Shown: positions 33,558-42,049 of the stretch, one piece after another | How the letters are laid out: every line of letters starts with the position of its first letter | Numbering within the stretch: position 1 is the stretch's first letter | Origin: Ignavibacterium sp. | GTDB taxonomy: Bacteria; Zixibacteria; MSB-5A5; GN15; PGXB01 | Reading direction: 5' to 3' | Length of the DNA stretch: 64,000 nt | NCBI GenBank assembly: GCA_020724775.1 | Contig: DYGG01000003.1 | Span: 1 to 64,000, forward strand | Notes under the pieces: model-generated | The model's database searches: none | The model's input: only the letters and a program-made list of their open reading frames with translations | What the model was told of the DNA's origin: nothing | Program-made: the position numbers and the translations under genes

Positions 33558-34343
33558 TCAGTTTTCCATCAGTACATATAATTCGTCAATCTCAAAGAAA
33601 TTTACAGCGGGACGCAGGTTTACCTTCTTGATTATTTCACCGGCGTTGGCATAGACCGAATCGACCTGGGCAATGGCCAATCCGGGGGGATAGACACCGC
33701 CCAGCCCCGAGGAAATTATCAGGTCGCCTTTCTTGACTTGAGCGTCAGCGGGGAGGTTATCCATATACAAACCCCGTCTTGGGGCAAAGCGGACAATGCC
33801 GATCTGGCGGCTTTCCCCCACCCGTCCCGAAACGGCGTTGGAGGGGTCGGTGAGCAGTTGGACAGTGGCATAGTTGGTCATGACATCGACTATTTTACCC
33901 GCCAGACCGTAACGATTAACCACCGCCAGGTTTGCCCTGATGCCATCATTGGAGCCTTTGTTTATGATGGCGGCGACAGGATATAACTGTTGATACAAGG
34001 AGATGATTTTCACCGGGACCAGCCGGAAATTATCGGGCGGTTCGAATCCGAGAAGTTCGCGGAGCCGCTGATTTTCGCGCCGGGCTTCGTTAAGCCAGAC
34101 CAACTGCAGAGAAGTCTCGGTCAGTTGCCGTCGCAGAAAGCGATTCTCCTCGGCGACATTCTGCAACTCCTGGATATGACTTTTGAGGCGAAAAAAAGGA
34201 GAGTAGAAAACAGTCGCCGAAATTTTGGCGAGACTTATACGAACCGGGTCATTGATGACCGTGACCAGCAGAAGGAAGGCAGCCGCCAGAATGTAATTGA
34301 GGATACGACGATTTTTATGGAAAATCGTCGAGAACCATCTCAT
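33558..34343 (-). CDS. mreC: MreC, rod-shape periplasmic protein
   Basis: 261 aa. A membrane anchor (about 16-34) is followed by a coiled coil (about 55-100, with EENRFLRRQLTETSLQL and ENQRLRELLGF) and the beta domains that pack into MreC filaments (AAIINKGSNDGIRANLAVV, VQLLTDPSNAVSGRV, GDLIISSGLGGVYPPGL). MreC activates PBP2. The usual upstream neighbour mreB is replaced here by a PtsN-like gene 30 bases away. Confidence 0.96.
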   Translation of the reverse strand: MRWFSTIFHKNRRILNYILAAAFLLLVTVINDPVRISLAKISATVFYSPFFRLKSHIQELQNVAEENRFLRRQLTETSLQLVWLNEARRENQRLRELLGFEPPDNFRLVPVKIISLYQQLYPVAAIINKGSNDGIRANLAVVNRYGLAGKIVDVMTNYATVQLLTDPSNAVSGRVGESRQIGIVRFAPRRGLYMDNLPADAQVKKGDLIISSGLGGVYPPGLAIAQVDSVYANAGEIIKKVNLRPAVNFFEIDELYVLMEN

Positions 34344-34373
34344 AAATTAAACGCCTCCGTGCGTTGCCGTCGA

Positions 34374-34826
34374 TTATTCGATGGCATCAAGCATTTGCAG
34401 CAGTTCCCCCGGAGAAGTAACAGCCATCATCTTGTTGCGATTTTCCTCCGACTTCATGATATAAGAGAGGCGTGCCATGACATTCAGATGAGCGCCTATG
34501 GCATCTTCGGGGGCGGCAATCAGAAAGAAAAGATGCGCCGGTTTGTGGTCCATGGCATCGAATTCAACTCCTTTATCGGAGCGGCCGAATGCGATGACAA
34601 TCCCCTTGGTGGCTTTGGTTTTGGCGTGCGGAAAGGCCACCCCGTAACCAACTCCGGTCGTGACCAGATTTTCCCTTTCCCGGACATCCTGCAAGAGTTC
34701 CGCCGAGTCTTTGACCAGATTCGATTTGGACGCCAGTTCTACCAGTTCCTTTAGAATTCCGTCCTTGGTAGTCGCCTTGAGATTAAAAGTAATTAAGTCT
34801 TCGGAACAGAATTTGGATAGTTTCAT
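34374..34826 (-). CDS. PTS EIIA-like (PtsN/fructose-type) protein
   Basis: 150 aa, one EIIA type 2 domain. The phospho-accepting His is in GYGVAFPHAKTKATKG. Other family stretches are TTKDGILKELVELA and LFFLIAAPEDAIGAHLNVMARLS. Proteins of this type take phosphate from HPr or NPr; stand-alone ones are usually regulatory. There is no EIIB/EIIC here, so a PtsN-like regulatory role is more likely than sugar uptake. The ATG at 34826 has GAGG 6-7 bases upstream and leaves out five residues of a longer frame. It stands between the Trm112-like gene and mreC. Confidence 0.85.
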   Translation of the reverse strand: MKLSKFCSEDLITFNLKATTKDGILKELVELASKSNLVKDSAELLQDVRERENLVTTGVGYGVAFPHAKTKATKGIVIAFGRSDKGVEFDAMDHKPAHLFFLIAAPEDAIGAHLNVMARLSYIMKSEENRNKMMAVTSPGELLQMLDAIE

Positions 34827-34837
34827 ATTTACCTCAA

Positions 34838-35005
34838 TCAATATTTTTCCGCTTCCTCGATTAGTAGGATGGGCAGGTCATCTTCCACCCGATAAATCAA
34901 TCTGCATTTTTCGCACTTCAGTTTCTCGGGATCCGGCAGATAAATCAAGGTTCCTTTGCACTGGGGACAAACAATCAGTTCCAGCAAGTCTTTAGAAAGG
35001 CTCAT
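34838..35005 (-). CDS. Trm112/YcaR-like zinc mini-protein
   Basis: 55 aa, read directly from the sequence. It begins MSLSKDLLELIVCPQCKG and continues with KLKCEKCRLIYRVEDDLP then ILLIEEAEKY. The two CxxC pairs (CPQC, CEKC), the YRV..DLPILL segment and the length are those of the Trm112-family (UPF0434) proteins, which bind zinc and in eukaryotes and archaea activate methyltransferases; the bacterial role is poorly known. GGAGG lies 5 bases before the ATG, which directly follows the accA stop codon. The stop is 11 bases before the PtsN-like ATG. Confidence 0.88.
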   Translation of the reverse strand: MSLSKDLLELIVCPQCKGTLIYLPDPEKLKCEKCRLIYRVEDDLPILLIEEAEKY

Positions 35006-35974
35006 TCAATCCTCCGCAATCCGAAAGACCCCCATCCGGCGGAATTTCATTAAACGATTCTGAAGCAACTGGTCCTGAGGAAGGGTCTGCAATTCATCCA
35101 GGGCGCTTACGATTTCGTTTTTGACGGATGTCGCCATGCTTTTATAGTCATTATGCGCCCCGCCGGGAGGCTCTTTGACTATCTTGTCAACAATCTGCAA
35201 ATCCATCAGGTCATCAGCGGTCAATTTCAGCGCTTCCGCCGCCTGTGGCGCCTGGGCGGCATCACGCCAGAGTATCGCTGAACAGCCCTCCGGGGAGATT
35301 ACCGAATACCAGGAATACTCCAGCATGAAAATCTTATCTCCAATGCCAATACCAAGGGCGCCACCGGATGCCCCCTCCCCGATGATGACTATCACAATCG
35401 GCACGGTCAGAACTGCCATTTCGCGAAGATTTCTGGCAATTGCCTCGGCCTGTCCCCGCTCTTCCGCACCGATACCGGGATAAGCGCCCGGGGTGTCTAT
35501 CAGGATTACGATCGGCTTGTTGAATTTTTCAGCCAGTTTGAATAGTCGCAATGCCTTGCGGTAGCCTTCAGGATGCATCATCCCGAAGTTGCGCAGGAGT
35601 TTCTGCTTGGTATCGCGCCCTTTCTGCTGACCTACAATCAGCACCGGCCGCCCTTCCAATTTGGCAAATCCGCCCACCAGCGCTTTGTCATCGGCGAAGT
35701 AGCGGTCGCCGTGAATTTCAATAAAGTCGGTGGTCATCAATTCTATATAGTCGAGGGTATGAGGGCGGCGCGGATGGCGCGCCAGTTGAACTTTCTGCCA
35801 GCGGGTCAGACTGGAGAATATCTCCTCCCGCATTTTATTGACTTTGGACTGCAAAGAAGAGATTTCTTCGGATAACTGTATATTCGAGCCGGCGGCAAAA
35901 TCTCTCATATCGGAGATTTTTTTCTCCAGTTCCAGGATTGGTCGCTCAAACTCAAGGCAAAGTTTGTCCTGCAT
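35006..35974 (-). CDS. accA: Acetyl-CoA carboxylase carboxyltransferase subunit alpha
   Basis: 322 aa. The family opening is seen ([17 protein letters not shown]), then [58 protein letters not shown] (in part), [18 protein letters not shown] and [15 protein letters not shown]. It transfers carboxyl from carboxybiotin to acetyl-CoA, giving malonyl-CoA, in complex with AccD, which is not in the window. Start: a TTG two codons earlier exists but the ATG at 35974 fits family length; neither has a good ribosome site. Its presence in an envelope operon links lipid and wall synthesis. Confidence 0.96.
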   Translation of the reverse strand: MQDKLCLEFERPILELEKKISDMRDFAAGSNIQLSEEISSLQSKVNKMREEIFSSLTRWQKVQLARHPRRPHTLDYIELMTTDFIEIHGDRYFADDKALVGGFAKLEGRPVLIVGQQKGRDTKQKLLRNFGMMHPEGYRKALRLFKLAEKFNKPIVILIDTPGAYPGIGAEERGQAEAIARNLREMAVLTVPIVIVIIGEGASGGALGIGIGDKIFMLEYSWYSVISPEGCSAILWRDAAQAPQAAEALKLTADDLMDLQIVDKIVKEPPGGAHNDYKSMATSVKNEIVSALDELQTLPQDQLLQNRLMKFRRMGVFRIAED

Positions 35975-35976
35975 AT

Positions 35977-37044
35977 TCAATCGCCGTTACGAGACGGCTT
36001 ATTCTCCTTGCGAATTTTGCCCATTAAGATAAAAAATAATATAAAAATTACAACCATAAAAAGGATGAGCAAGCCCAGAAGGAGAACTCTCTCAAAGTAG
36101 AACATTATGACAGCGACGGTCCCCAAGAGTATCCCGGAGAGATAGAAAAGATAAACCACCTGGCGTTGTGAAAGACCGAGATATGCCAGATAATGGAAAA
36201 TATGCCGTCGGTCGGCTTTCATGACATCTTTTCCGGCGGCAAAGCGCCGCAGGAAGGAGGAGCCGATTTCAATCAAGGGGACGCCGAGCACCATGAGTGG
36301 CAGAAAGAGAGCGGCGGCAGTGAAAGATTTAATGGGGACAATCAATGAAATGAAGGCAAATATATATCCGATTAAGAGAGAGCCGCCATCGCCGAGAAAT
36401 ATTTTCGCGGGATGTCGATTAAACAGCCAGAAAGCGAGAATGGCTCCGGCGAGGGTCAGGGAAATTGCCACCACTGATGAAATTTCAAAGAGGAATCCGA
36501 TAAGCGCCATCGAGACCGCGGCAATGAACGACACTCCCGAGGCAAGGCCGTCAAGTCCATCAATTACATTAATGGCATTGGTAAGACCTACCACCCAGAG
36601 TATCGTAATCAAAGCGGACAAATGCCCCAGCGATACCGAGTCGAAACCGGGTATGGAAAGCCAGTCCGCTTTTAATCCTCCCAGGTAGAGTATCAAACCG
36701 ACAATCATTTCGACGGCTAACTTATGTTTGGCGCGGAGAGGATGAAGATCATCAATCACCCCCAGCAGAAAGATAATCGCCCCACCACCCAAGATATAAA
36801 GGAAGGGCGCGGTAATTTCAGCAACCGCGTTCGGTTTGAAAAGGACAAGCCCGGTTATCACCATCCAGAAGGAGAGAAAGATGGCGGCACCCCCCAGATT
36901 GGGAGTAGGCCGCTTATGGCGCTTGTGCAATCCGGGATAGTCGAGTATAACATACTTTTCGCACAGCTTGATTACCCCCAGCACCGAGATAATGGCAAGG
37001 ACAAAAGAAGAAAGGAAGACCAGTATATTGAGAGGGTGGTTCAT
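35977..37044 (-). CDS. Undecaprenyl-phosphate GlcNAc-1-phosphate transferase (WecA/TagO-like)
   Basis: 355 aa with about ten or eleven membrane segments. The MraY/WecA motifs are present: [35 protein letters not shown] (the DD site), [30 protein letters not shown] and [16 protein letters not shown]. The GlcNAc-1-phosphate branch is favoured over MraY by the HxxR-type ADRRHIFH segment. It would start a lipid-linked polysaccharide or wall polymer. The stop codon region lies beside accA with three bases shared or less, in the same operon. Confidence 0.93.
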   Translation of the reverse strand: MNHPLNILVFLSSFVLAIISVLGVIKLCEKYVILDYPGLHKRHKRPTPNLGGAAIFLSFWMVITGLVLFKPNAVAEITAPFLYILGGGAIIFLLGVIDDLHPLRAKHKLAVEMIVGLILYLGGLKADWLSIPGFDSVSLGHLSALITILWVVGLTNAINVIDGLDGLASGVSFIAAVSMALIGFLFEISSVVAISLTLAGAILAFWLFNRHPAKIFLGDGGSLLIGYIFAFISLIVPIKSFTAAALFLPLMVLGVPLIEIGSSFLRRFAAGKDVMKADRRHIFHYLAYLGLSQRQVVYLFYLSGILLGTVAVIMFYFERVLLLGLLILFMVVIFILFFILMGKIRKENKPSRNGD

Positions 37045-37047
37045 CGT

Positions 37048-37920
37048 TCAATTCACTTGAGCACGGGGCTTTCTGCCCGGCCCTTTGAGGATGGTCTTAA
37101 CGGCAAAGTTGATTGCCAGCAGCGCCGGGAGCGCCAGAACCGAGAAGCCGTTGGGATAATATTTCAGAAAATATTTCCAGACTGAGAAATGCTGATGAAA
37201 ATCTCTTTTCCAGGCGGCGATATTTGAGCCGCGGCCCCAGAGATGTATCGCTCCGGCGTGAGGAGTGAAATAGGTGCTTTTGCCGGCCTGGCGCGTTCGC
37301 TGGCAGAGGTCGGTATCTTCCATGAAAAGAAAAAAGCGAGAGTCAAACCCCTTCAGTTCATTGAATAAGGAGCGTCGAATCATTAAACAGGTTGCCGAGG
37401 TCGCCGGAACACTGGTTATTTCGGAATAATCAGGCAGAGTATGGGCGCCGTTGTCTTTGAGCAACCTGTATCGTTGCAGAATTGAGCCGCGGGAGAGGAA
37501 GATATTTGAAATGGTCGGAAATTGACGACAATTAGCCTGAAAGCGGCCGTCGGGGTGTCGCAGGCGGGCCGTTACGATGCCGCAATCGCCCCGGCGTTCA
37601 TAACAATCAATCATCATCGAAATGGCGTTATCATCCAGAATGAGGTCGGGATTGACAAACAGCAAGTACTCCCCGACCGCCGAGCGCGCGGCGGCGTTGC
37701 AGGCGGCAGCAAAACCGATATTCTTGGGGGATGTGATAATTTTGACTTCAGGATATCTCCCCTTGACGGACAATACCGTGGAATCAGTCGACTTGTTATC
37801 GATTAGAATTATCTCTCCCCCGGCAGGCATTAACTGGGGCAGCAAAGATGCAAGGCAATTGTTAATCGAATCGGCGGAGTTAAAGGTGACGATGACGGCG
37901 GTTACTGATTTTCCAGTCAT
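37048..37920 (-). CDS. Family 2 glycosyltransferase (rhamnosyltransferase-like)
   Basis: 290 aa. GT2 features: AVIVTFNSADSINNCLASL, ILIDNKSTDST, PKNIGFAAACNAAAR, LFVNPDLILDD and the acceptor-site FLFMEDTDLCQRTRQAGK. This is the WbbL-like group that often adds rhamnose in O-antigen, arabinogalactan-type or other glycans; the sugar is not certain. A hydrophobic segment near 255-275 may tether it to the membrane. The start could be GTG at 37932, right after the preceding stop, or ATG at 37920; neither has a well-spaced ribosome site. Confidence 0.88.
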   Translation of the reverse strand: MTGKSVTAVIVTFNSADSINNCLASLLPQLMPAGGEIILIDNKSTDSTVLSVKGRYPEVKIITSPKNIGFAAACNAAARSAVGEYLLFVNPDLILDDNAISMMIDCYERRGDCGIVTARLRHPDGRFQANCRQFPTISNIFLSRGSILQRYRLLKDNGAHTLPDYSEITSVPATSATCLMIRRSLFNELKGFDSRFFLFMEDTDLCQRTRQAGKSTYFTPHAGAIHLWGRGSNIAAWKRDFHQHFSVWKYFLKYYPNGFSVLALPALLAINFAVKTILKGPGRKPRAQVN

Positions 37921-37932
37921 TGCCTCAGGCAC

Positions 37933-38661
37933 TTATTTAAGACGTCCCAGAATCGACATTAAACGGAGATACCAGACTTTCCATATCGCCTCGCGAACAA
38001 TCTTCTTGGACATTTTGGATGCCCCTAAACGGCGGTCGACAAAGACAATAGGAATCTCTTTGAGGCGCATTCCTTTTTTCCATATTCTGAGAGAAACCTC
38101 GATTTGAAAAATATATCCGTTCGATTTGATGGAATCAAGCGGGATAGCCTCCAGCGCCTGACGTCGGAAACATTTGAACCCGCCGGTGGCGTCACGCACC
38201 GGCAATCCGGTAATAATCCGAGTATAGACATTGGCGAAATATGACAAGAGCAGTCGGCTCATGGGCCAGTTTATGACGTTGACTCCGGAAATATAACGAG
38301 AGCCTATTACCAGGTCACTTTCTTCGATAGCTTTTAAGAAGTCCGGAATGTATTCCGGTCCGTGCGAAAAATCGGCATCCATTTCAAAAATGAAGTCATA
38401 ATTTCTCTCAATCGCCCATTTGAAGCCGGCGATATAAGCCCGCCCCAACCCCTCTTTCTTCTCTCGATGCAATATATGAATTCTCTTGTTGGCGGCGGCA
38501 AGTTTGTCAACTATCAGCCCGGTTCCATCCGGCGAGTTATCATCCACCACCAGGACCTCGATAGAAGCGTCCTGCCCAAGAACGGCATTGATTATCCGTT
38601 CGATATTCTCCATTTCGTTGTATGTGGGAAAGATTATAAGAGGTTTTTTACTTGATGTCAT
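37933..38661 (-). CDS. Polyprenol-phosphate mannosyltransferase-like GT2 enzyme
   Basis: 242 aa, the length of soluble DPM1-type enzymes. Motifs: IIFPTYNEMENIERI, VLVVDDNSPDGTG, EKKEGLGRAYIAGFKWA, FIFEMDADFSHGPEYIP (DAD), VIGSRYISG and GGFKCFRRQALE, ending with VFVDRRLGASKMS. It should transfer a hexose from a nucleotide sugar to polyprenyl phosphate, giving a membrane-linked sugar donor for the GT39-type enzymes of this operon. It overlaps the yfhO-like gene by four bases (ATGA). Confidence 0.92.
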   Translation of the reverse strand: MTSSKKPLIIFPTYNEMENIERIINAVLGQDASIEVLVVDDNSPDGTGLIVDKLAAANKRIHILHREKKEGLGRAYIAGFKWAIERNYDFIFEMDADFSHGPEYIPDFLKAIEESDLVIGSRYISGVNVINWPMSRLLLSYFANVYTRIITGLPVRDATGGFKCFRRQALEAIPLDSIKSNGYIFQIEVSLRIWKKGMRLKEIPIVFVDRRLGASKMSKKIVREAIWKVWYLRLMSILGRLK

Positions 38662-41087
38662 AATTTCGCCGGCGACTTTTTCCTTTCCCGCGATTGCTGG
38701 AACAGATGTACCGCCACGACACCTGCGACAAGCAGCAGCGCCAGATAAGTAATGGTTTTTGCCCGATTGTTCAGAGACTTGTTGTACTTGAAGATGACCT
38801 GCCTCGCCCCGGCGGGAACCGGAACGGCGCGGAATGAGCCATCGGCTCGAAGCACTTCTGTTTTGACCCCGTCCACAAAAGCCTCCCAGGCAAAGTAATA
38901 ATTATCGGTCAGGACCAGGATGCTGTTTTCAGTCGTCTGAATATCGACCACGACAGAGTCGATGGCGTATGAAACGACCTCGGATATGCCGCCGACAGAA
39001 TCTGACGGATTGACCGTAATGGCCGGCTCCTTTTCAAGGAAGACCTTCTTACGTAAATCCACAGCGCCGCTCAAGACTCGGGGATAGATATCTTTCCGTT
39101 CCGGAATGACTTCATAAGCGGAAACAAGGAAGGCGCGAGGAAAAGCATTGTTATTCTTATATAGCATCGCTCCGCTGAAATCTCGCTCCGTTACCAGCGG
39201 TTCGGTGCCGAAATAATTGGGAGGCAGTTTGGCATTGTTCGGCGCCAGAATATATCTTGTCCCCACCAGGTTCAAAAAATAGGGATTGCCCTGATTGGTG
39301 AGTGACGGTCCCCCCAGCAGGTCATCATACCAGCGCAACTGGTTTCCATGATACCCCGTTACTACTTCGATTCCGAAGAAAGGAAGATAATCATGCGGAA
39401 CCGTGCCCAGATTCAGGATGCGGAATTTCCCCGGCAGACCGATTATATAGTTGGTCATCGGATTGGGTGAAAATTGCTGACGATAATCGAAAGTTCTCAC
39501 AAAGCGAGAATTGAATCTGATACCATCAAGCATCGCCAGCAGCGGTATAACCAGAAGGATGACTAGTCCGATCTTTCTTGATAAGAATAAATAAATCGAT
39601 GCGGAGACCGCCGCCACGAAGAAAAAGACAATCCATAAACCAGTTTTGATATTAGGAAGATTCAAAAGCGCCAATTGCCACTTGGAGATATTCGGCTGAC
39701 CGGGTATCGGATTCTTGATATCGCCATAAAAGAGGGCGCTATAGAAAGAGAGCATTGTCTCCCCCGCCACCAGATAAAGAAATGCCAAGACAAGCAGAGT
39801 GCCGGAGCAGACGGCAAGATACCGATATATCTTTCGCTTTGCTGCGTCACTCAGTTCTCGCCCCTTTTCAATCAAATACTGCATCCCCATTCCGGCAAGC
39901 AGCGAAATCGAGAAGAGGAAAATGAACATTATGGTACTGGGGGCGCGTAGTGATTTGACGTTTGGAATCAGATAATAGAATATTTTGAAAAGGGGAGTTG
40001 TGCCACCCAGGGCGTATATCAATGCAAACAGCGCCAGGCCGGCGAAAAAATAGGTTTCTCGTCGCCTGCTGAAAAAAACGGCCAGCAATGCCAGCAACAG
40101 CGGTATCACTCCCACATATTCTGAATTGTCTTTGAAAACATTTTTCCCCCAGTAATAGTCACCCTCCCCACCGGTGCTTCCGGAAAATTCCGGAACAACC
40201 AGCGAGAAAGCCTCTTCCTCATGCATTGACCAGGAGGTCGCCCATTCATAACCGCGTTTGGTATCGGCTCGCGGAGAATACTCGGTGGTATAGATAAACC
40301 CCGGATAAAATTGGACAGCAGAGACCATGAGCCCGATTATGACGGCACCGGCAAGCAAAGCCGAAGGCATTACAATAGCGCCGAGACTTTTCTTTTCCCG
40401 GAAGCGGATAATCAGTTTGAAAATTGAGTATGCCGCAATAGCCCAGAGCGAATAATACGACAACTGTGGATGCGGGCTGAGGACGATAACACCGATAACC
40501 AGTCCCAGCAGCGCAAAATTCAACATTGCCTTCTTTTCGAAGCCGCGGTCCAGGAAAAGTATTGTCAAAGGGAACAAAGTAGTAACAAAGATTTTGCCGT
40601 CATGTCCCGGCGCCACCAGCGATATCAGCAAGCCGGAGAACATGTACCCCAGAGCCGACAGTGTGGATGCGATTCGACCGAGACGAAACCGCCGGGCGGT
40701 GAAAAACATGAAGATACCGGCAAGCAGAATATGAAGGACCAGGTTAATGCCGAGCATTCTGTAAAAATTGCCGAAAAATTTCAGAATCGAAAGAGGATAG
40801 AAGATATCGCCGTGAAAGGCGTCAATGTACGGCATCCCCCCAAAAATGAAAGGATTCCACACCGGCACCTGACCGTGGGCTTTGAAATACTCAACATAGA
40901 AATGTCGAAAGAAGATTCCGGCGTTTATTGTGTCGGAACCGTAGAGCATCTGATTGGAAAAGATAAACTCGCCAAATATAAGTATTACCCCAATCAGCAT
41001 CACGGCCAGCAAGACAGGCAGATAGTACTGGAAATTTTCAAAATTCGCCGGCGCTGGGGTTTTCTTTGATTCCGACTTCCTGTTCAA
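38658..41087 (-). CDS. YfhO-family polytopic membrane protein
   Basis: 809 aa with about thirteen membrane segments and a large C-terminal extracytoplasmic domain (about 560-770), ended by one more membrane helix. The family hallmarks are DTINAGIFFRHFYVEYFKAHGQVPVWNP (in part) with FGGMPYIDAFHGD near the N terminus. Proteins of this family are glycosyltransferase-like (GT-C fold); Bacillus YfhO is implicated in glycosylating lipoteichoic acid. It may use the polyprenol-linked sugar made by the next gene. The start is TTG with GGGAG 7 bases upstream; no ATG is near. Confidence 0.88.
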   Translation of the reverse strand: MNRKSESKKTPAPANFENFQYYLPVLLAVMLIGVILIFGEFIFSNQMLYGSDTINAGIFFRHFYVEYFKAHGQVPVWNPFIFGGMPYIDAFHGDIFYPLSILKFFGNFYRMLGINLVLHILLAGIFMFFTARRFRLGRIASTLSALGYMFSGLLISLVAPGHDGKIFVTTLFPLTILFLDRGFEKKAMLNFALLGLVIGVIVLSPHPQLSYYSLWAIAAYSIFKLIIRFREKKSLGAIVMPSALLAGAVIIGLMVSAVQFYPGFIYTTEYSPRADTKRGYEWATSWSMHEEEAFSLVVPEFSGSTGGEGDYYWGKNVFKDNSEYVGVIPLLLALLAVFFSRRRETYFFAGLALFALIYALGGTTPLFKIFYYLIPNVKSLRAPSTIMFIFLFSISLLAGMGMQYLIEKGRELSDAAKRKIYRYLAVCSGTLLVLAFLYLVAGETMLSFYSALFYGDIKNPIPGQPNISKWQLALLNLPNIKTGLWIVFFFVAAVSASIYLFLSRKIGLVILLVIPLLAMLDGIRFNSRFVRTFDYRQQFSPNPMTNYIIGLPGKFRILNLGTVPHDYLPFFGIEVVTGYHGNQLRWYDDLLGGPSLTNQGNPYFLNLVGTRYILAPNNAKLPPNYFGTEPLVTERDFSGAMLYKNNNAFPRAFLVSAYEVIPERKDIYPRVLSGAVDLRKKVFLEKEPAITVNPSDSVGGISEVVSYAIDSVVVDIQTTENSILVLTDNYYFAWEAFVDGVKTEVLRADGSFRAVPVPAGARQVIFKYNKSLNNRAKTITYLALLLVAGVVAVHLFQQSRERKKSPAKL

Positions 41088-41128
41088 TTATCGCTCCCGG
41101 TTAATCTGAATAATATTTATTATAATCT

Positions 41129-42049
41129 TTACTTCTGTTTCCGGTCAAAATCGTTCAGTTTTTTTCTGATGACCGCCAATTCTTCTTTCAGAGCGGCCAG
41201 CGCTTCGGCGAGAAATCCCAGAATAAAAAATCCCATGCCGAGCCCGGAGAGCAGCATAACCAAGTAGAGCATCGGACGGTACCCCTCTCCCTCCACGAAG
41301 CGGAAATAGAGCGCCACCAGACCGACCAGGAGACCGAGCAGCAGAAAGATGGAGCCGGTGAAACCGAAGAAGAGAAGCGGCTTTTTCAGCAGAGTCAATT
41401 GCGTTTTGACGGCAATCATATCGAGAACGCCAACCGGTATTCGCCAGATAGAAAATTTCGATTTTCCCCAGCGTCTATCATACAGTGGTATTTTTACCTC
41501 GGCTATTTTATACCCCCGGTCGGCCGCCAGGACGACCAGGTAACGATGCCAGTCGCGGCGAAGAAACATATCGCGGGTAACCTCGGCGCGAAACGCCTTA
41601 ACCGAATTCTGATCATGTATTTTGAGATTGAAAATTTTCCGGGAAAGATAGTTGTAAATTCCGGAGACAAGCCGTTTCCGGTATTTTCCCTGTTTCCATC
41701 CCGCCACGACATCGGCGCCGTCAAAAATCGGTTGTACCAGCGCTGGGATATCTTCCGGCAGGTACTGCAGGTCGGCCGGATAGAAAACATAAATCTCTCC
41801 TGAGGAATTGACAAAGCCGGTCTGCAACGCCTCGGTCAGTCCGCGATTTACCGGGTGTTGGGCGCAGCGGATGAAATCATACTTTCCGGCTTGTTCCCGA
41901 ATCACCCCCCAGGTGCCGTCGGCGGAACCGTCATCAATAAGTATCAACTCATACGGATGACTTGCCTTGCGGCGCATCTGGTCAAACCGGCGGCAGAATT
42001 CGGCAATATTGCCTTCTTCATTGTACGCCGGCACGATTACCGAAATCAT
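41129..42049 (-). CDS. Membrane-anchored GT2 glycosyltransferase (GtrB/DPM-like)
   Basis: 306 aa. The GT2 domain has SVIVPAYNEEGNIAEF, LILIDDGSADGTW, QHPVNRGLTEALQTGF, EIYVFYPADLQYLPED (PAD) and VVAGWKQGKYRKR. Two membrane helices follow (about 230-285), then a short charged, coiled-coil-like tail (ALAALKEELAVIRKKL). This is the arrangement of GtrB-type polyprenol phosphate glucosyl- or related transferases. It overlaps the GT39-like gene by four bases (ATGA) and has GGAG before the ATG. Confidence 0.9.
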   Translation of the reverse strand: MISVIVPAYNEEGNIAEFCRRFDQMRRKASHPYELILIDDGSADGTWGVIREQAGKYDFIRCAQHPVNRGLTEALQTGFVNSSGEIYVFYPADLQYLPEDIPALVQPIFDGADVVAGWKQGKYRKRLVSGIYNYLSRKIFNLKIHDQNSVKAFRAEVTRDMFLRRDWHRYLVVLAADRGYKIAEVKIPLYDRRWGKSKFSIWRIPVGVLDMIAVKTQLTLLKKPLLFFGFTGSIFLLLGLLVGLVALYFRFVEGEGYRPMLYLVMLLSGLGMGFFILGFLAEALAALKEELAVIRKKLNDFDRKQK

